Shown here piece after piece: positions 7,198 through 13,847 of a stretch of 21,718 nt of DNA. Positions within the stretch are counted from its first letter, which is position 1. Each line of letters opens with the position of its first letter. The notes beneath the pieces are model-generated. The model searched no databases, was not told where the DNA came from, and saw nothing but the letters and a program-made list of their open reading frames with translations. The stretch spans positions 1-21,718 of the forward strand of contig SCVU01000220.1 in NCBI GenBank assembly GCA_004296785.1. The letters run 5' to 3'. Source of the DNA: Planctomycetota bacterium (lineage in GTDB: Bacteria; Planctomycetota; UBA1135; GCA-002686595). The translations under genes and the position numbers were made by a program.

Positions 7198-8124
7198 TCA
7201 GCTCGAGCGCGCGCTGGCGTCGCGCTCGAGCTGCGCGCGGTCGAGCTGCGTCCGCTCGAGCTGCGTACGTTCGAGGAAGGCGCGCACCGCGGCGACCACG
7301 CGCTCGGGCGCGTCCTCGAGCAGCCAGTGGCCGGCGTCCTCGAGCGAGCAGCGCTCGGCGCGCGGGAAGCGCCGCTGCCATTCCTCGCGGAACGCGCCGG
7401 TGAAGCACCAGTCGCGCTCGCCCCACACGAGCAGGCACGGGCGATCGGCGAAGCGCTCGAGCGCCTGCTCGATCGCGACCAGCGTCGGCCACGACGGATG
7501 CTCGGCGGACATCGGGATGTCGCGCACGAACGCGAGCTGCGCGCGGCGCGAGCCCCAGCTCGGGAACGGCGCGAGGTAGGCGGCGCGCGCCTGCGCGTCG
7601 AGCGGCCGTTCGACGGCCATCGAGAGCGCGGCGCGCACGAATGCGTTGCCGCCGAGCAGCGCGAGCTCGCCGAACAGCGGCCAGCGGCACGCGGCGATGC
7701 GCAGCGGGATGCGCGGCGCGCGGAACGCCGCGGTGTTCATCAGCACGAGCCGCTCGACGCGCTGCGGCTGGCGCGCGGCCAGCCCCATCCCGATCGCGCC
7801 GCCCCAGTCGTGCAGCACGAGCGTGATTCCGGTCAGGTCGAGCGCGAGCACGAGCTGCTCCAGATTGTCGACGTGCTGCTCGAGCCGGTAGCGCGCGTCG
7901 CGCGGCTGATCCGAGAGCCCGCAGCCGAGGTGATCCGGCACCACGAGCCGGCGCGCGTCGGAAAGTCCGGCGATCAGCGGACGGAACAGGTAGCCCCAGC
8001 TCGGATTCCCGTGCACGCACAGCAGCGTTTCGCCGTCGCGCGGTCCTTCGTCGACGAAGTGCATGCGCAGTCCCGACCGCAACAGGTGCGAGCGCGGCGG
8101 ATACGGCCAGGAGGCGAGGTGCAT
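7198..8124 (-). CDS. oleB: OleB-like alpha/beta hydrolase (beta-lactone decarboxylase)
   Basis: Family role: OleB, a haloalkane-dehalogenase relative, decarboxylates cis-beta-lactones to cis-olefins. The 308-residue protein shows HGNPSWGYLFR (38-48, with the oxyanion/halide-site Asn40), the nucleophile elbow LHDWGG (Asp106), WGERDWCF (likely acid Asp238) and the catalytic His266 in EDAGHW. The ATG at 8124 is chosen because MHLASWPYPP plus the following strand matches the family start; the open frame reaches further upstream to 8253 but crosses the divergent topA leader. The C-terminus ends in short pentad repeats (LERTQ-LERTQ-LDRAQ-LERD), encoded by 15-bp tandem repeats and absent from typical family members. 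It is first in the ole operon and divergent from topA. A plain haloalkane dehalogenase is the alternative, disfavoured by the adjacent oleC and oleD. Confidence 0.88.
   Translation of the reverse strand: MHLASWPYPPRSHLLRSGLRMHFVDEGPRDGETLLCVHGNPSWGYLFRPLIAGLSDARRLVVPDHLGCGLSDQPRDARYRLEQHVDNLEQLVLALDLTGITLVLHDWGGAIGMGLAARQPQRVERLVLMNTAAFRAPRIPLRIAACRWPLFGELALLGGNAFVRAALSMAVERPLDAQARAAYLAPFPSWGSRRAQLAFVRDIPMSAEHPSWPTLVAIEQALERFADRPCLLVWGERDWCFTGAFREEWQRRFPRAERCSLEDAGHWLLEDAPERVVAAVRAFLERTQLERTQLDRAQLERDASARSS
7223..7267 (-). repeat. 15-bp tandem repeat at the 3' end of oleB (three units)
   Basis: Three adjacent 15-bp units (7223-7237, 7238-7252, 7253-7267) share the core TCGAGCTGCG, and a diverged fourth unit follows to about 7282. 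In the reading frame they encode the pentads LERTQ, LDRAQ and LER. The unit length keeps the frame, so copy number could change without disrupting OleB. Confidence 0.75.
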
Positions 8125-8128
8125 GGTT

Positions 8129-8148
8129 CGCGCGGAGCGCTCCGCGCG
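8129..8148. promoter_or_regulatory. 20-bp perfect palindrome directly upstream of oleB
   Basis: CGCGCGGAGCGCTCCGCGCG is a perfect 20-bp palindrome ending four bases before the oleB ATG, inside the 120-bp oleB/topA divergent intergenic region. It could be an operator for a dimeric regulator, or an mRNA structure that hides the translation start. No Shine-Dalgarno is visible for oleB. Confidence 0.45.
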
Positions 8149-8244
8149 CTCGACGACGGCTGCCGCGGATTCTTGCCGAAAGCGGATTCCACCGCGACCC
8201 TCTTGCACGGGTTCCCCTCCGCGGGGTACTCCCTGTCCCCGTTC

Positions 8245-11043
8245 ATGAAGCATCTGGTCATCGTCGAATCGCCCACGAAGGCGAAGAAGATCAAGGATTA
8301 CCTAGGCGCGGACTTCGCCGTCGAAGCGAGTTTCGGCCACGTGCGCGACCTGCCGCAGAGCGCCAAGGAGATCCCGGCGAAGATCAAGGGCGAGAAGTGG
8401 GCGCGCTTGGGCATCGACGTCGATCACGACTTCCAGGCCGTCTACGTGGTGCCCGACGACAAGAAGGCGCAGATCTCGAAGCTGAAGAAGCTGCTCGAGG
8501 GCGCCGATAGCGTGTACCTCGCGACGGACGAGGACCGCGAGGGCGAGGCGATCGCCTGGCACCTGTTGGACGTGCTGAAGCCGAAGGTGCCGGTCTCGCG
8601 GATGGTGTTCAACGAGATCACGAAGGCGGCGATCCAGCGCGCGGTCAAGGAGGCGCGGCCGCTCGACATGAACCTGGTCGAGGCGCAGGAAGCGCGCCGC
8701 CTGCTCGATCGCCTGTACGGCTACGAGGTCTCGCCGCTGTTGTGGCGCAAGATCGCGCCGCGGCTGTCGGCGGGGCGCGTGCAGAGCGTCGCGACGAAGC
8801 TGCTCGTCGAGCGCGAGAAGGAGCGCATGGCCTTCGTCGCGGCGGCCTGGCACGACGTCGAGCTCGAGCTCGAGAAGGACGCGCGGCGCTTCGCCGCCGA
8901 GATCACGTCGATCGGCGGGCGCAAGCTCGCGCGCGGCTCCGACTTCGACGACCGCGGCGCGCTGAAGGGCAAGGACGCCGTCGTGCTCGACGCCGCGGCG
9001 GCCGCGCAGATCGCGCGCGCGGTCGCGGGCGGCGCGTTCGAGGTGCAGGAGGTCAAGAGCGAGGGCAAGACGAGCTCGCCGCGCGGGCCGTTCACGACCT
9101 CGACGTTCCAGCAGGAAGCCGGTCGCAAGCTCGGCCTGCGCGCGCAGGAGGCGATGCGCATCGCGCAGCGCCTGTACGAGAACGGCTACATCACGTACAT
9201 GCGCACCGACTCGACCTCGCTGTCGCGCGAGGCGATCGACGCGGCGCGCAATCTGGTCGGCTCGCGCTACGGCGCGGAGTTCCTGCCGAGCTCGCCGCGC
9301 TTCTACGGCAACCAGTCGAAGAACGCGCAGGAAGCGCACGAGGCGATCCGGCCCGCGGGCTCGGTGTTCCGCCTGCCCGAGGAGGTCGCGCGCGAGGTGT
9401 CGGAGCTCGAGGCGCGCGTCTACGACATGATCTGGAAGCGCACGGTCGCCTGCCAGATGGCCGACGAGCGCTACACGTCGCACGCCGTCGTGCTGGCCGC
9501 GGATTTCGCGGGCGCGCCCGGCGGCGGGCCGATCGGCCGCATCGCCGTCGTCGCGCGCGGCCGCACGACCGATTTCGCCGGCTACCGCCGCGCGTACGTC
9601 GAGGGCCGCGACGACGTCGAGAGCGCGCTCGACGAGCGCGAGACCGTGTTGCCGCCGCTCGCGCGCGGCGACCGCGCGAAGGTCGCGAGCGCCGAACCGA
9701 GCGCGCACTCGACCGCGCCGCCGTCGCGCTACACGGAAGCCAGCCTCGTCAAGCGGCTCGAGGAGCTCGGCATCGGGCGCCCGTCGACCTACGCGAGCAT
9801 CATCGACACGATCACGTCGCGCGAGTACGCGGTCGCGCGCGACAAGACGCTCGTGCCGACCTGGCTCGCGTTCGCGGTCGTGCACGTGCTCGAGTTGCTC
9901 GAGCCCGTGATCGTCGACTACGACTTCACGGCGAACATGGAGCAGCGGCTCGACCGCATCGCGGCGGGGCAGCTCGATCGCCTGGCGTTCCTGCGCGACT
10001 TCTGGACCGGGAAGAACCCCGGATTGAAGAGCGTCGTCGAGACCAAGGCCGACGGCATCGATCCGCGCGAGGTCGGCTCGGTCGTGCTCGGCCAGCACGA
10101 GGGGCAGACGGTCGTCGTGCGCGTCGGTCGCTTCGGACCGTACGTGCAGTGGAAGGACTCGCGCGCGACCGTGCCGTCGGGGCTCGCGCCGGACGAGCTG
10201 ACGTTCGCGCGCGCGATCGAGTTGCTCGCGACGTCACAGAAGGCGTCCGCGCCGATCGGCGTCGCGGCGGACGGTCGGCCCGTGTACGTGCGGACCGGTC
10301 GGTTCGGCGCGTTCGTGCAGTGGGGCGACGAACCGCCGTCGGATGGCCCGAAGGTGAAGAAGGCGCGCAAGAGCGCGAAGGCCGAGAAGGGCGCGAAGGC
10401 GGACAAGAGCGCGAAGGTCGTGAAGGGGAGCGCGGCGAAGGCGGCGGCGGGCGGGGCGACCGCAAACGCTGGCGCGGGCGCGTCTGCCGGCGTCGACGTC
10501 GCCGCGCTGCCGGTCAAGCGCGCGTCGCTGTTCAAGTCGATGAAGCCCGAGACGCTGACGCTCGGCGAGGCGCTCGCGCTGTTGTCGCTGCCGCGGCTGC
10601 TCGGCGCCGATCCGCGCGACGGCCGCGCGATCCGCGCGAAGAACGGCCGCTTCGGGCCCTACCTCGAGAAGGAGCCGCCCGCCGGCGTCGAGAAGCCCGA
10701 GTACCGCCGCATCGAGTCCGAGGAGCGGCTGCTGACCGTCACGCTCGACGAGGCGTCCGCGCTCTTCGCGGTCGAGCCGCAGCGGCGCAACTTCCGCGGC
10801 CGTGCGGCGGGCGTGGCGCGCGAACCGATCGCGACGCTCGGCGCCGATCCGTCGAATCAGAAGCCCGTCGTCGTCAAAGAGGGCAAATACGGCCCGTACG
10901 TGACCGACGGCGAGACGAACGTGACGGTGCCGCGCGGCGAGGATCCGAAGGCGCTGTCGCTCGAGCGCGCGTGCGTGTTGCTCGCGCAGAAGCGCGCCGC
11001 GGGTCCGGCGCCGAAGCGCAGCGGGCGCGGCCGGCGGCGCTGA
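8245..11043 (+). CDS. topA: DNA topoisomerase I (type IA), without zinc ribbons, with TOPRIM_C-type repeats
   Basis: Relaxes negative supercoils through a transient 5'-phosphotyrosyl single-strand break. The predicted length is 932 residues. Seen: the N-terminal Toprim domain (LVIVESPTKAKKI, 4-16; acidic DEDREGE at 95-101), the SAGRVQ motif (176-181) and catalytic Tyr318 in YITYMRTDS. The C-terminus lacks Cys4 zinc ribbons. It instead carries four repeats built on (K/R)xGR/K-F/Y-G-P/A-F/Y (VRVGRFGPYVQW, VRTGRFGAFVQW, RAKNGRFGPYLE, VKEGKYGPYV). A Lys/Ala-rich low-complexity linker of about 60 residues splits repeats two and three, and the protein ends in a basic RGRRR tail. ATG at 8245 is chosen because it gives the canonical MKHLVIVESP start; the frame is open far upstream. 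The gene is divergent from oleB. Confidence 0.96.
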   Translation: MKHLVIVESPTKAKKIKDYLGADFAVEASFGHVRDLPQSAKEIPAKIKGEKWARLGIDVDHDFQAVYVVPDDKKAQISKLKKLLEGADSVYLATDEDREGEAIAWHLLDVLKPKVPVSRMVFNEITKAAIQRAVKEARPLDMNLVEAQEARRLLDRLYGYEVSPLLWRKIAPRLSAGRVQSVATKLLVEREKERMAFVAAAWHDVELELEKDARRFAAEITSIGGRKLARGSDFDDRGALKGKDAVVLDAAAAAQIARAVAGGAFEVQEVKSEGKTSSPRGPFTTSTFQQEAGRKLGLRAQEAMRIAQRLYENGYITYMRTDSTSLSREAIDAARNLVGSRYGAEFLPSSPRFYGNQSKNAQEAHEAIRPAGSVFRLPEEVAREVSELEARVYDMIWKRTVACQMADERYTSHAVVLAADFAGAPGGGPIGRIAVVARGRTTDFAGYRRAYVEGRDDVESALDERETVLPPLARGDRAKVASAEPSAHSTAPPSRYTEASLVKRLEELGIGRPSTYASIIDTITSREYAVARDKTLVPTWLAFAVVHVLELLEPVIVDYDFTANMEQRLDRIAAGQLDRLAFLRDFWTGKNPGLKSVVETKADGIDPREVGSVVLGQHEGQTVVVRVGRFGPYVQWKDSRATVPSGLAPDELTFARAIELLATSQKASAPIGVAADGRPVYVRTGRFGAFVQWGDEPPSDGPKVKKARKSAKAEKGAKADKSAKVVKGSAAKAAAGGATANAGAGASAGVDVAALPVKRASLFKSMKPETLTLGEALALLSLPRLLGADPRDGRAIRAKNGRFGPYLEKEPPAGVEKPEYRRIESEERLLTVTLDEASALFAVEPQRRNFRGRAAGVAREPIATLGADPSNQKPVVVKEGKYGPYVTDGETNVTVPRGEDPKALSLERACVLLAQKRAAGPAPKRSGRGRRR

Positions 11044-11047
11044 CGCG

Positions 11048-11085
11048 CGCGCGGGCGCCCGCGAACGCGAGCTCGCGCCCGCGCG
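11048..11085. terminator. GC-rich inverted repeat after topA, possible terminator or REP-like element
   Basis: An 11-bp perfect inverted repeat (11048-11058 with 11075-11085) encloses a 16-base loop and begins 5 bases after the topA stop. It lies in the 64-bp gap between the convergent topA and transposase genes. There is no T-run. Because the neighbour is a RAYT-type transposase, this could alternatively be a REP-like palindrome. Confidence 0.35.
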
Positions 11086-11107
11086 GGCGCGCTGGCGCGC
11101 GGGCTGC

Positions 11108-11866
11108 TCAAGCCGCGGATGCCGGTGCCTCGTCGAGCCCGATCGCACCGAAGCGCCGCCACCCGACGGCGAGCAACCAGCTCCGCGCGCGCCTGACGGG
11201 GCGCGGCCAGCCTTGCATGCGCGTGTCGTCGGCGAGTCCGCTGATCACCCACTCGCTGCCGTCGGGGAACACCGTGCTGACGATCCAGCTTCGCGGTGGT
11301 GCCGGTCCAGCGGCGCCGGCCGAGCCGGCCGAGCGGCACGAGCCGGCCGACGCGCGCTGCGCCGCGCGGTCGCGGTAGCCTTCGAACCAGGGGCCGGAGG
11401 AGAACGGATCGACGCCGCTGCCCCAGCAGCGGTGCTTGCGCGCGTTGTGCAGCACGTAGACGAGCGCGTTGCGGACCGCTCTCGGCGTCTCGAGCGCGCG
11501 CGCGTGGAAGCGATCCGGGAACACGTTCCCCTTGCGGCCCCAGCGCTTGTTCAGCTGTTTGGCGAGGCGCACGAACAAGCCCTTCGCGCCGCGGGTCAGC
11601 GCGGTGCGGTCGGGCACTTCGACGACCAGGTGGAAGTGGTTCGTCTGCACCGAGTACTCGATCAGGCGGAAGCCGAAGCGATCGCAGCCGGCGCGCAGCG
11701 TGTCGACGAGCAGCCGCTGCGTGCGCGCCTCCCGCAGGTTCGGCAACCCCGCGCGCACGCGCGACGTCACGTGCAGCGGATGCCGCGGCGACTGCTCCGG
11801 CCGCGTCGTGTGCGGCATCGCGCGCAGCCGCCCGCTCCGTCCACTTCGCTTGTTCTCGCTCCGCAC
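11108..11866 (-). CDS. RAYT/IS200-like single-domain Y1 transposase (solitary)
   Basis: HUH-type Y1 transposase-like protein, up to 252 residues. Seen: the metal-binding HUH motif HFH (His77, His79) in VQTNHFHLVVEV, the catalytic Tyr137 in NALVYVLHNARKH, the RHPLHVTSRV start of the fold (28-37), and a DPFSSGPWFEGY segment recalled from chromosomal copies in Myxococcota. There is no TnpB, accessory gene or clear IS end, so it looks like a domesticated REP-associated tyrosine transposase rather than an active IS. The start is uncertain: GTG at 11866 is the longest, and ATG at 11818 also precedes the conserved fold; neither has a clear ribosome binding site. The C-terminal 80 residues are poorly conserved in appearance. 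It lies downstream of the lipid operon on the same strand, 146 bp beyond the ACT gene. Confidence 0.85.
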   Translation of the reverse strand: MRSENKRSGRSGRLRAMPHTTRPEQSPRHPLHVTSRVRAGLPNLREARTQRLLVDTLRAGCDRFGFRLIEYSVQTNHFHLVVEVPDRTALTRGAKGLFVRLAKQLNKRWGRKGNVFPDRFHARALETPRAVRNALVYVLHNARKHRCWGSGVDPFSSGPWFEGYRDRAAQRASAGSCRSAGSAGAAGPAPPRSWIVSTVFPDGSEWVISGLADDTRMQGWPRPVRRARSWLLAVGWRRFGAIGLDEAPASAA

Positions 11867-11924
11867 ATCGCGCTAGATGCACGGGTTCGCGCGCGGTGGC
11901 GGGTGCGGCGCCCGAATCTGTGCA

Positions 11925-11994
11925 AATGTCCGCCGTCGCGTGGTCGGCGGCGAGTCGCGGGCGCCCGTCCGCGGCCGGTGAGCCGGCGGACATT
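11925..11994. repeat. 11-bp inverted repeat upstream of the transposase gene
   Basis: AATGTCCGCCG at 11925-11935 is repeated inverted as CGGCGGACATT at 11984-11994, with 48 bases between. The interval also holds smaller GC-rich palindromes. It sits between the RAYT gene and the ACT gene and could be a REP/BIME-like substrate or an operator. Confidence 0.5.
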
Positions 11995-12004
11995 CACCCA
12001 GAGG
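11980..12004. repeat. Imperfect ~25-bp direct repeat, copy 1 (downstream of the ACT gene)
   Basis: This copy contains CGGCGGACATTC (11984-11995) flanked by GAGC on one side and, after a few mismatches, AGAGG on the other. The same arrangement occurs at 12412-12436 over the start of the ACT gene. Here it would give, on the minus strand, a second ATG beginning MSAG, but the frame that follows has no recognisable protein. Confidence 0.5.
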
Positions 12005-12012
12005 AGGGCGGA

Positions 12013-12426
12013 TCAGGGCGGCGGGGAGCCGCTGAAGCGGTGGCCGAGGCGTTCGAGCGCGCGGCGCGCGGCGGGCAGGCGGTCGGCGGAGACGAGCAGC
12101 CAGTCGGTGTCGTAGGTCGAGATCGCGAAGACGGGCACCTGTGCGTCGGCGAGCGCGCGGCACAGCGCGGCGAGCAGTCCGATCGTCGTCATCGGGATCA
12201 CGCCCTCGATGCCGAAGGCGATCTTGTCGCGCTCCTGCTGGACCGCCGCGGGCACGCGCGACTGCGGGCAGACGATCGAGAGCTCGTCGACGGTGTGCGA
12301 GATCGTGCACCACGAGCCGCCGGCCCACGGCGGGACTGCCGAGCCGGCGGGCAGGCGCGCGATCGCGAGCCGCTCGGGGTGGATGCGGAAGACGAACGTC
12401 GAAGCGGGACCGAGCTCGGCGGACAT
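12013..12426 (-). CDS. ACT-domain (ACT_7-like) protein
   Basis: A 137-residue protein made of two ACT-like modules, similar in layout to small CASTOR/ACT_7 proteins that bind amino acids or related ligands. Seen: an N-terminal strand-rich part (TFVFRIHPERLAIARLP), the ELSIVCPQ strand after SHTVDELS, a GVIPMTTIGLLAALCRALADAQVPVFAISTYDTDWLLV segment (the typical ACT beta-alpha-beta-beta run), and a short C-terminal helix. It is the last gene of the lipid operon, with its ATG 3 bp after the enoyl-reductase stop, so it is probably cotranscribed. Its presence there suggests a sensing or regulatory role, but it may simply be carried along. No ligand can be assigned from sequence. Confidence 0.82.
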   Translation of the reverse strand: MSAELGPASTFVFRIHPERLAIARLPAGSAVPPWAGGSWCTISHTVDELSIVCPQSRVPAAVQQERDKIAFGIEGVIPMTTIGLLAALCRALADAQVPVFAISTYDTDWLLVSADRLPAARRALERLGHRFSGSPPP

Positions 12427-12436
12427 TCGTCAGAGG
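12412..12436. repeat. Imperfect ~25-bp direct repeat, copy 2 (start of the ACT gene)
   Basis: CGGCGGACATTC at 12417-12428 is identical to 11984-11995, and the neighbouring GAGC and AGAGG are also shared. This copy covers the stop of the enoyl reductase and the first codons (MSAE) of the ACT gene. Confidence 0.5.
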
Positions 12437-13341
12437 GCCCGCGGGGCGGGGGGGTCGGGGCGGTTGGCGCGGCGGATCAGGTCGCGGTCGAAGTAGTTGA
12501 CGCCCATGCCGGCGTCGACGAGCAGCGAGCTCGCGTTGATGCCGCTCGAGCGCGCGGAGAGCAGGTAGAGCACCGCGTCGGCGACTTCTTGCGTCGCGAG
12601 CCCGCGGCGGCGCAGCGTGCACGACTCGGCGTGCAGGTACGCGTCGAGGTAGCCGGGGATGCCGGCGGAGGCCGAGGTCTTCAGCGGTCCGGCGGCGACG
12701 GCGTTGAAGCGGACCTCGGAGAACGCGCTGAAGCTCTTGGCGAGGAACACGACCGAGGCGTCGAGCGCGGCCTTGATCGGCGCCATGTAGCCGTAGCTCT
12801 CCGACGCCATGCGCGTCGTCGAGATCGAGAGCGCGACGACCGAGGCCTGCCGCGAGAGCTGCGGGCGCAGCGCCTCGGCGAGCGCGACGAGCGAGTAGCA
12901 CGACACGTCGAGCGCCTGCAGGAAGTCGGCGCGCGGCGTGGCGTGGAACGGCCGCGGCGCGCCGGTCGCCGGATCCGGCGAGTAGTTGGCGAACGCGATC
13001 GAGTGCACGAAGCCGTCGAGCGGCCCCAACGCGGCGAGCTCGGCGGCGACGCGCTCGATCTCCGCCGGTCGTTCGACGTCGCACACGTGCACGCTGCCCG
13101 GCGCGAGGCGCGCGGCGAGCTCGGTGCGGCGCGCCTCGCTGCGCACGACCCACGCGACGCGCGCGCCGGCCTGCTGCAGCGATTGGCCGACGTGCCAGCC
13201 GACGCTCTTGCGGTTCGCGACGCCGAACACGGCGAACGAACGGCCGCGCAGCCCGAGCCAGTCCGGCGCTGCGTCGCTGCCCGCCGCGTCGTCGCTCGCT
13301 CCGTCGCGCTCCGCCCGGCCGCGATCCGCCGCGTGCGCCAT
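12430..13341 (-). CDS. FabI-like enoyl-[acyl carrier protein] reductase (SDR family)
   Basis: Predicted NAD(P)H-dependent reduction of a trans-2-enoyl-ACP, the last step of a fatty-acid elongation cycle. The 303-residue protein begins with a disordered, charged stretch (1-27). The FabI fold follows: FGVANRKSVGWHVGQSL (39-55; FabI-type atypical nucleotide loop), the HSIAFA motif (113-118; compare HSIGFA in FabI) and the active-site Tyr183-x6-Lys190 in SYGYMAPIKAAL. The AGPLKTSAS substrate loop (217-225) and a C-terminal NYFDRD complete it. ATG at 13341 overlaps the dehydratase stop as ATGA; the frame is open further upstream but only as a shadow of that gene. Being inside an operon with its own ACP and ketosynthase, it is more likely pathway-specific than the housekeeping FabI, though this cannot be proven here. 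Confidence 0.9.
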   Translation of the reverse strand: MAHAADRGRAERDGASDDAAGSDAAPDWLGLRGRSFAVFGVANRKSVGWHVGQSLQQAGARVAWVVRSEARRTELAARLAPGSVHVCDVERPAEIERVAAELAALGPLDGFVHSIAFANYSPDPATGAPRPFHATPRADFLQALDVSCYSLVALAEALRPQLSRQASVVALSISTTRMASESYGYMAPIKAALDASVVFLAKSFSAFSEVRFNAVAAGPLKTSASAGIPGYLDAYLHAESCTLRRRGLATQEVADAVLYLLSARSSGINASSLLVDAGMGVNYFDRDLIRRANRPDPPAPRAL

Positions 13342-13847
13342 CAGTCCGCCGCCTCCGGCGCGGAGCCCGCGGCGGCGGCGAGCGCGCTGGAGGCCGAGAC
13401 GGCGAAGGACAGCGTCAGCGCCTTCGCGCCGGCGCAGCGCACGGTCGCGGAGAGGAACCACGCGGGCCCGACGCGCTCGACGAGCTCGACGCGCGTCGCG
13501 ACTTCTTCGCCGGGCACGACCATGCGCTTGAAGCGCGCGTCGGAGATGCGCGTCAGCACCGGCGCGCCGTCGGCCGCCTTGAAGCCGCCCATCAGGCGCG
13601 CGACGAGCAGCGCGCCGCTCTGGATCGCGTGCTCGCACAGCAGCACGCCCGGCGTGATCGGCCGGCCCGGATAGTGACCGCGCACCCAGTCGGCCGCGGC
13701 GGGCACGCGCCAGCGCGTCTCGATCGAGCTCGCGTCGCTCGCGCTCACGGCGTCGATCAGGAGGAACGGGTCGCGGTGGGGGAGCGCGGCCTCGATCTCG
13801 GCGCGCGGGTTCGCGCGCATCGGTTCGGTGGATCCCGTGTGTTTCAT
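13341..13847 (-). CDS. FabZ/FabA-like hotdog-fold 3-hydroxyacyl-ACP dehydratase
   Basis: A 168-residue single-hotdog protein predicted to dehydrate 3-hydroxyacyl-ACP to trans-2-enoyl-ACP. Seen: ALPHRDPFLLIDAV (21-34; the FabZ LPHRxPFLLVD signature), GHYPGRPITPGVLLCEHAIQSGALL (57-81) with catalytic His58 and Glu72, and the KRMVVPGEEV strand (108-117). The Gln of the family's AxQ follows at 76. A variable Ala-rich tail covers 154-168. ATG at 13847 overlaps the upstream flavoprotein stop (ATGA), and its own stop overlaps the enoyl-reductase start, so translational coupling on both sides is likely. An isomerase-type FabA function cannot be excluded. Sequence length and motifs are complete. Confidence 0.9.
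   Translation of the reverse strand: MKHTGSTEPMRANPRAEIEAALPHRDPFLLIDAVSASDASSIETRWRVPAAADWVRGHYPGRPITPGVLLCEHAIQSGALLVARLMGGFKAADGAPVLTRISDARFKRMVVPGEEVATRVELVERVGPAWFLSATVRCAGAKALTLSFAVSASSALAAAAGSAPEAAD

Noticed and set aside
8203..8232. TTGCAC followed by TACTCC as a topA promoter
   Set aside because: The putative -10 matches only two of six consensus bases, with an 18-base spacer; too weak to call.
6598..8244. Very long plus-strand open frame running into topA, giving a 1481-residue protein
   Set aside because: The upstream 550 codons are antisense to oleC and oleB with shadow-like Arg/Ala composition; the canonical TopA N-terminus starts at 8245.
10857..11993. Minus-strand frame starting MSAG upstream of the transposase, 378 codons
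   Set aside because: It overlaps the transposase in another frame, has no recognisable domain and Arg/Ala-rich shadow composition; only its ATG region repeats that of the ACT gene.
12141..12500. Plus-strand open frames over the ACT and enoyl-reductase genes
   Set aside because: They are Arg/Ser-rich antisense shadows caused by high GC and show no domain features.
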